DNA from: Methanocalculaceae archaeon
Lineage (GTDB): Archaea; Halobacteriota; Methanomicrobia; Methanomicrobiales; Methanocorpusculaceae
NCBI GenBank assembly: GCA_031255895.1
Contig: JAIRRQ010000046.1
Location: 1 to 7,638, forward strand
DNA length: 7,638 bases
Direction of reading: 5' to 3'
Shown here: one piece after another, positions 5,245-7,638 of the stretch
How the letters are laid out: each line of letters starts with the position of its first letter
Position numbering within the stretch: position 1 is the first letter of the stretch
The notes under the pieces: generated by a model
Databases searched by the model: none
Told to the model about the DNA's origin: nothing
The model's input: only the letters and a program-made list of their open reading frames with translations
Position numbers and translations under genes: made by a program

Positions 5245-6036
5245 ATGGTGACGCCATTTCAATTTCTTTCCGTGTGTGACGAAATCGGAGATGTCATGAT
5301 GCACGAACTTCCATCGTTGGTTGGTTCTGTTTACGGTGGTGAGGAACTATGCATCGGTGCAGACAACACACCAACTGAACGCATCGACCGCGTGGCAGAG
5401 GATCTGGTGTTGTCGGCGTTTCGCGAAAAAAAGGTTTGTCGTTCGCTTCTTTCTGAAGAAGCAGGTATGGTTGATATCGGTGGGGATGCAGGGATCGCCT
5501 ATCTTGATCCTGTGGACGGAACGTTCAATGCAGTCTCAGGGATTCCTTTCTATGCTCTATCTATCGCTCTCTCTGATAATGAACATGTGATTGCGGGATA
5601 CGTGAAAAATCTTGCGAACAGTGAGACATTTGTGGCTATTCGCGGAAAAGGCGCATATCTGAACGGAAATCCAATTCATGTGTCAACCGAAGCGATGCTG
5701 GACCATTCGGCAATGAGCGTGTATGCAAAGAAATTTGATATGACACGGATGATGCAGCTCGGTCATAAAATTCGGCGTTGGCGTCTATTGGGGGCATCAG
5801 CTCTCGAACTCTGCTATGTTGCTTGCGGGCGACTCGATGGGTTCGTAGACATGCGAGGTACTCTGCGAGTTACGGACGCTGCGGCAGGCATTCTGATATG
5901 CCAGGAAGCAGGTGGCCGTGTAACACTTCCGGATGGGAATCCTGTTCAATTTCCGGATAATGTGATGTCTGGTCGATGCATCGTTGCAACAAACCGCGTA
6001 ATTCATCTCAAAGTGATTGAGTATCTGAGGTCGTAA
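5245..6036 (+). CDS. Inositol monophosphatase-fold phosphatase (FBPase/IMPase or NADP phosphatase)
   Basis: The 263-residue protein has the metal-dependent phosphatase signature of the IMPase superfamily: SEE at 70-72, LDPVDGTFN at 87-95 (metal ligands), GASALELCYVACGRLDGF at 183-200 and TDAAAGILICQEAGG at 210-224, where Asp211 replaces the usual W-D-x-A-A-G motif's Asp and the preceding Trp is Thr. Archaeal relatives dephosphorylate fructose 1,6-bisphosphate and inositol 1-phosphate. Because the gene overlaps NAD kinase by one base, and the same two domains in the same order are fused in Methanocaldococcus MJ0917, a known NADP phosphatase/NAD kinase, NADP is also a candidate substrate. The start at 5245 fits family length; it lacks a Shine-Dalgarno and a clear TATA box. 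Fold is certain, substrate is not. Confidence 0.92.
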   Translation: MVTPFQFLSVCDEIGDVMMHELPSLVGSVYGGEELCIGADNTPTERIDRVAEDLVLSAFREKKVCRSLLSEEAGMVDIGGDAGIAYLDPVDGTFNAVSGIPFYALSIALSDNEHVIAGYVKNLANSETFVAIRGKGAYLNGNPIHVSTEAMLDHSAMSVYAKKFDMTRMMQLGHKIRRWRLLGASALELCYVACGRLDGFVDMRGTLRVTDAAAGILICQEAGGRVTLPDGNPVQFPDNVMSGRCIVATNRVIHLKVIEYLRS

Positions 6037-6854
6037 TGAAGATCTGTATTGTGTCAAGAATCGATTTCAGGGAGTCTGTTGAGACAGCTCGTTCGCTTGG
6101 CTGGATGCTGGTGGATGCAGGGCATGAGGTATTTTATGAGGATTCCGTTGCATCTGAACTTGGGTATATTGGTGTATCGTTGTCGAATCCGTCGTTTTCC
6201 GCTGATTTGATTGTTGTGCTTGGTGGTGACGGAAGTGTGCTTCGCGTTGTGCGTTTACTCGCACATCAGATTCCCATTGTAGGGGTCAATCAGGGTCATG
6301 TCGGGTTTCTGACGGATTTGGAACGAGAGCACATGGTGGATGTTCTCGCTGAACTTTCCCTGCCGCTTTCGATTGAATCTCGCATGCGTATTACGATTGC
6401 GTGTGATGGTAAACCGTTTGGTTCCGCACTCAATGAGGCAGTGATTGTTACGTCTTGTCCGTCAAAGATACTGGAGTTTGAGACGTTTATCGACGGCAGG
6501 AAATCTTCTGGGTTCCGCGCGGATGGTCTTATTGTAGGAACACCCACTGGTTCGACAGCGTATACGATGAGTGCTGGCGGACCGATCGTAGATCCATTGA
6601 TTGAGGCATTTGTGCTGGTACCGCTCGCACCTTTTATGATGTCGTCACGGCCGCATCTGATTAGTTCGACGAGGGAGATTGAAGTGCGGCTCATGAGTAA
6701 TAAGCCTGCGGAACTGGTACTTGACGGTCAGATGCAGTATGATCTCGGCGAGGAGATATCGCTTGTGGTGCAAAAATCTCAGGAACCAGCTCTTTTCCTC
6801 GATGTAGGGAGGAATTTCTTCGAAAAGGTCGAGAAAAAACTCAGATTTTTGTAA
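6036..6854 (+). CDS. nadK: NAD kinase
   Basis: This 272-residue enzyme makes NADP from NAD using ATP or polyphosphate. The catalytic GGDG motif is at 63-66, the ALNEAVI segment with the conserved N-E pair at 131-137, and the NAD-binding TPTGSTAYTMSAGGPIV at 169-185; the C-terminal DGQ is at 230-232. Length is normal for the family. Its ATG overlaps the TAA of the phosphatase gene (TAATG), so the two are translated together. After the stop the 167 bases to the next gene contain T-rich stretches, including six T at 6966-6971, that could end the transcript, but no clear terminator. Confidence 0.96.
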   Translation: MKICIVSRIDFRESVETARSLGWMLVDAGHEVFYEDSVASELGYIGVSLSNPSFSADLIVVLGGDGSVLRVVRLLAHQIPIVGVNQGHVGFLTDLEREHMVDVLAELSLPLSIESRMRITIACDGKPFGSALNEAVIVTSCPSKILEFETFIDGRKSSGFRADGLIVGTPTGSTAYTMSAGGPIVDPLIEAFVLVPLAPFMMSSRPHLISSTREIEVRLMSNKPAELVLDGQMQYDLGEEISLVVQKSQEPALFLDVGRNFFEKVEKKLRFL

Positions 6855-6988
6855 TACTTATTTCTGCATCTTCTCTGAAAAATCACTTTCAAAACATTCC
6901 TATCTCCTCGTTTTCGTGCGAATTTATACATTCGTATGCTGTCTGTTTGGCCCGTGTTTCTCGCATTTTTTCTGTATTTGGGAGAAAA

Positions 6989-7000
6989 ATAAATATATAA
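6989..7000 (+). promoter_or_regulatory. TATA box for the DUF169 gene
   Basis: ATAAATATATAA with an A-rich upstream flank is a strong archaeal TATA box. It is centred about 27 bases before the ATG at 7022, so the transcript would start at or next to the start codon. No ribosome site precedes that ATG, consistent with leaderless translation. Confidence 0.65.
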
Positions 7001-7021
7001 CTGTGTTTCCCATGTTCTATT

Positions 7022-7638
7022 ATGGATGGTATGAAATCAGATCAGAATTTTGTAGAATTTTCCGCCGTGTTCAGAAAAAATCTGGATCTTGTTGGATCTC
7101 CAGTTGCGGTAAAAATCGTAACCGCACCGGAACAAATTCCAGAAAATATTCCTGAAATTGATGAAAGAATCCGTTATTGCCAGATGATCTCACTTGCTCG
7201 CGATGGAATGGTCTTCTACGCAACCGATAGAAAACATCAGTGTGGTGGTGGTGCATGGGCGCTTGGTCTTCGGGCAAAGGCCGCAACTATGAAATCAGGA
7301 GAACACTATTATAACTTGGGAAAATATGAGTCTATTTCTTCCAGTCGTCGAACTATGGATAGTGTGCCGAATCTTCCACAGGAGACATATGCGACGTTGT
7401 GTGCTCCACTGGAGATGGCTGAGTTTGTACCAAGCGTTGTACTGATATTTGCGAAACCAAAGGCAATGCTCAAACTAGCTCAGACAGTACTTTATCGACT
7501 TGGTGGTCGAATTTATCCCCAATTCTCAGGCATTCAATCTGTGTGTTCGGATGTAACGGCGTGCGTTCTTCTCAATGGCAAGCCGAATTTCTCTCTTGGT
7601 TGTGATGGTTCCCGCAGGTTTTCTGGTATTGCTGACGA
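7022..7638 (+). CDS. DUF169 family protein, 3' end cut by window
   Basis: The frame is open for 205 residues from ATG 7022 to the right edge. It shows the DUF169 pattern: an N-terminal LVGSPVAVKIV at 23-33, RYCQMISLARDGMVFY at 51-66, CGGGAWALGL at 74-83, a middle APLEMAEFVPSVVLIFAKP at 128-146, and near the cut GLxCDGSRRFSGI-like SLGCDGSRRFSGI at 191-203. DUF169 proteins, common in methanogens and other anaerobes, are about 230-260 residues and have no settled function; conserved cysteines (74, 194) suggest metal or redox chemistry. The start is set by the TATA box spacing; an in-frame ATG at 7031 is an alternative. Family assignment is good, role unknown. Confidence 0.87.
   Translation, partial: MDGMKSDQNFVEFSAVFRKNLDLVGSPVAVKIVTAPEQIPENIPEIDERIRYCQMISLARDGMVFYATDRKHQCGGGAWALGLRAKAATMKSGEHYYNLGKYESISSSRRTMDSVPNLPQETYATLCAPLEMAEFVPSVVLIFAKPKAMLKLAQTVLYRLGGRIYPQFSGIQSVCSDVTACVLLNGKPNFSLGCDGSRRFSGIAD

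Noticed and set aside
6916..7155. Open frame of 79 codons across the start of the DUF169 gene
   Set aside because: It overlaps the DUF169 gene in another frame, and its first part is the T-rich promoter region.

Overview
The window looks like a piece of a methanogenic archaeon's chromosome, most likely order Methanomicrobiales; Methanocorpusculum or a close relative is only a guess. The evidence is an archaeal IF5A with its hypusination loop, an archaeal agmatinase, TATA boxes placed about 27-30 bases before start codons (leaderless style), and the start of a methanogenesis-marker-16 (DUF39) gene next to a UPF0280 gene.

Layout. At 1-647 (minus) is most of a Nif3-family dinuclear metal protein, running off the left edge. 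One TATA-like element near 687-695 can serve it and the genes going right: a truncated DUF39/marker-16 remnant (721-894), an unrecognised 98-residue ORF (988-1284), UPF0280 (1281-1991) and a 60-codon cysteine-rich frame without a normal start (about 1994-2179). DUF39 and UPF0280 are linked in methanogens to homocysteine synthesis, so this is probably that locus in a damaged state.

From about 2180 to 3850 no intact gene is visible. The region is a graveyard. A decayed IS481-family transposase lies on the minus strand (about 2630-3522). It is flanked on both sides by decayed, mutually homologous gene fragments pointing inward (2430-2564 plus, 3571-3743 minus). A weaker broken frame is on the minus strand at 2188-2439. 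Several open frames on the plus strand here are only shadows of the transposase.

From 3856 the sequence is dense housekeeping DNA. Agmatinase and aIF5A form a minus-strand operon joining polyamine metabolism to the factor that receives the polyamine-derived modification. Divergently, an inositol-monophosphatase-fold phosphatase (5245-6036) and NAD kinase (6036-6854) overlap by one base. This is the same domain order as the fused NADP phosphatase/NAD kinase known from Methanocaldococcus, so the pair may set the NAD/NADP balance. A DUF169 gene with its own strong TATA box begins at 7022 and runs off the right edge.

The least explained items are the 98-residue ORF and the cysteine-rich frame around UPF0280, and the paired fragments around the dead transposase. 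I see no CRISPR array, rRNA or tRNA. I do not see a convincing wholly new system.
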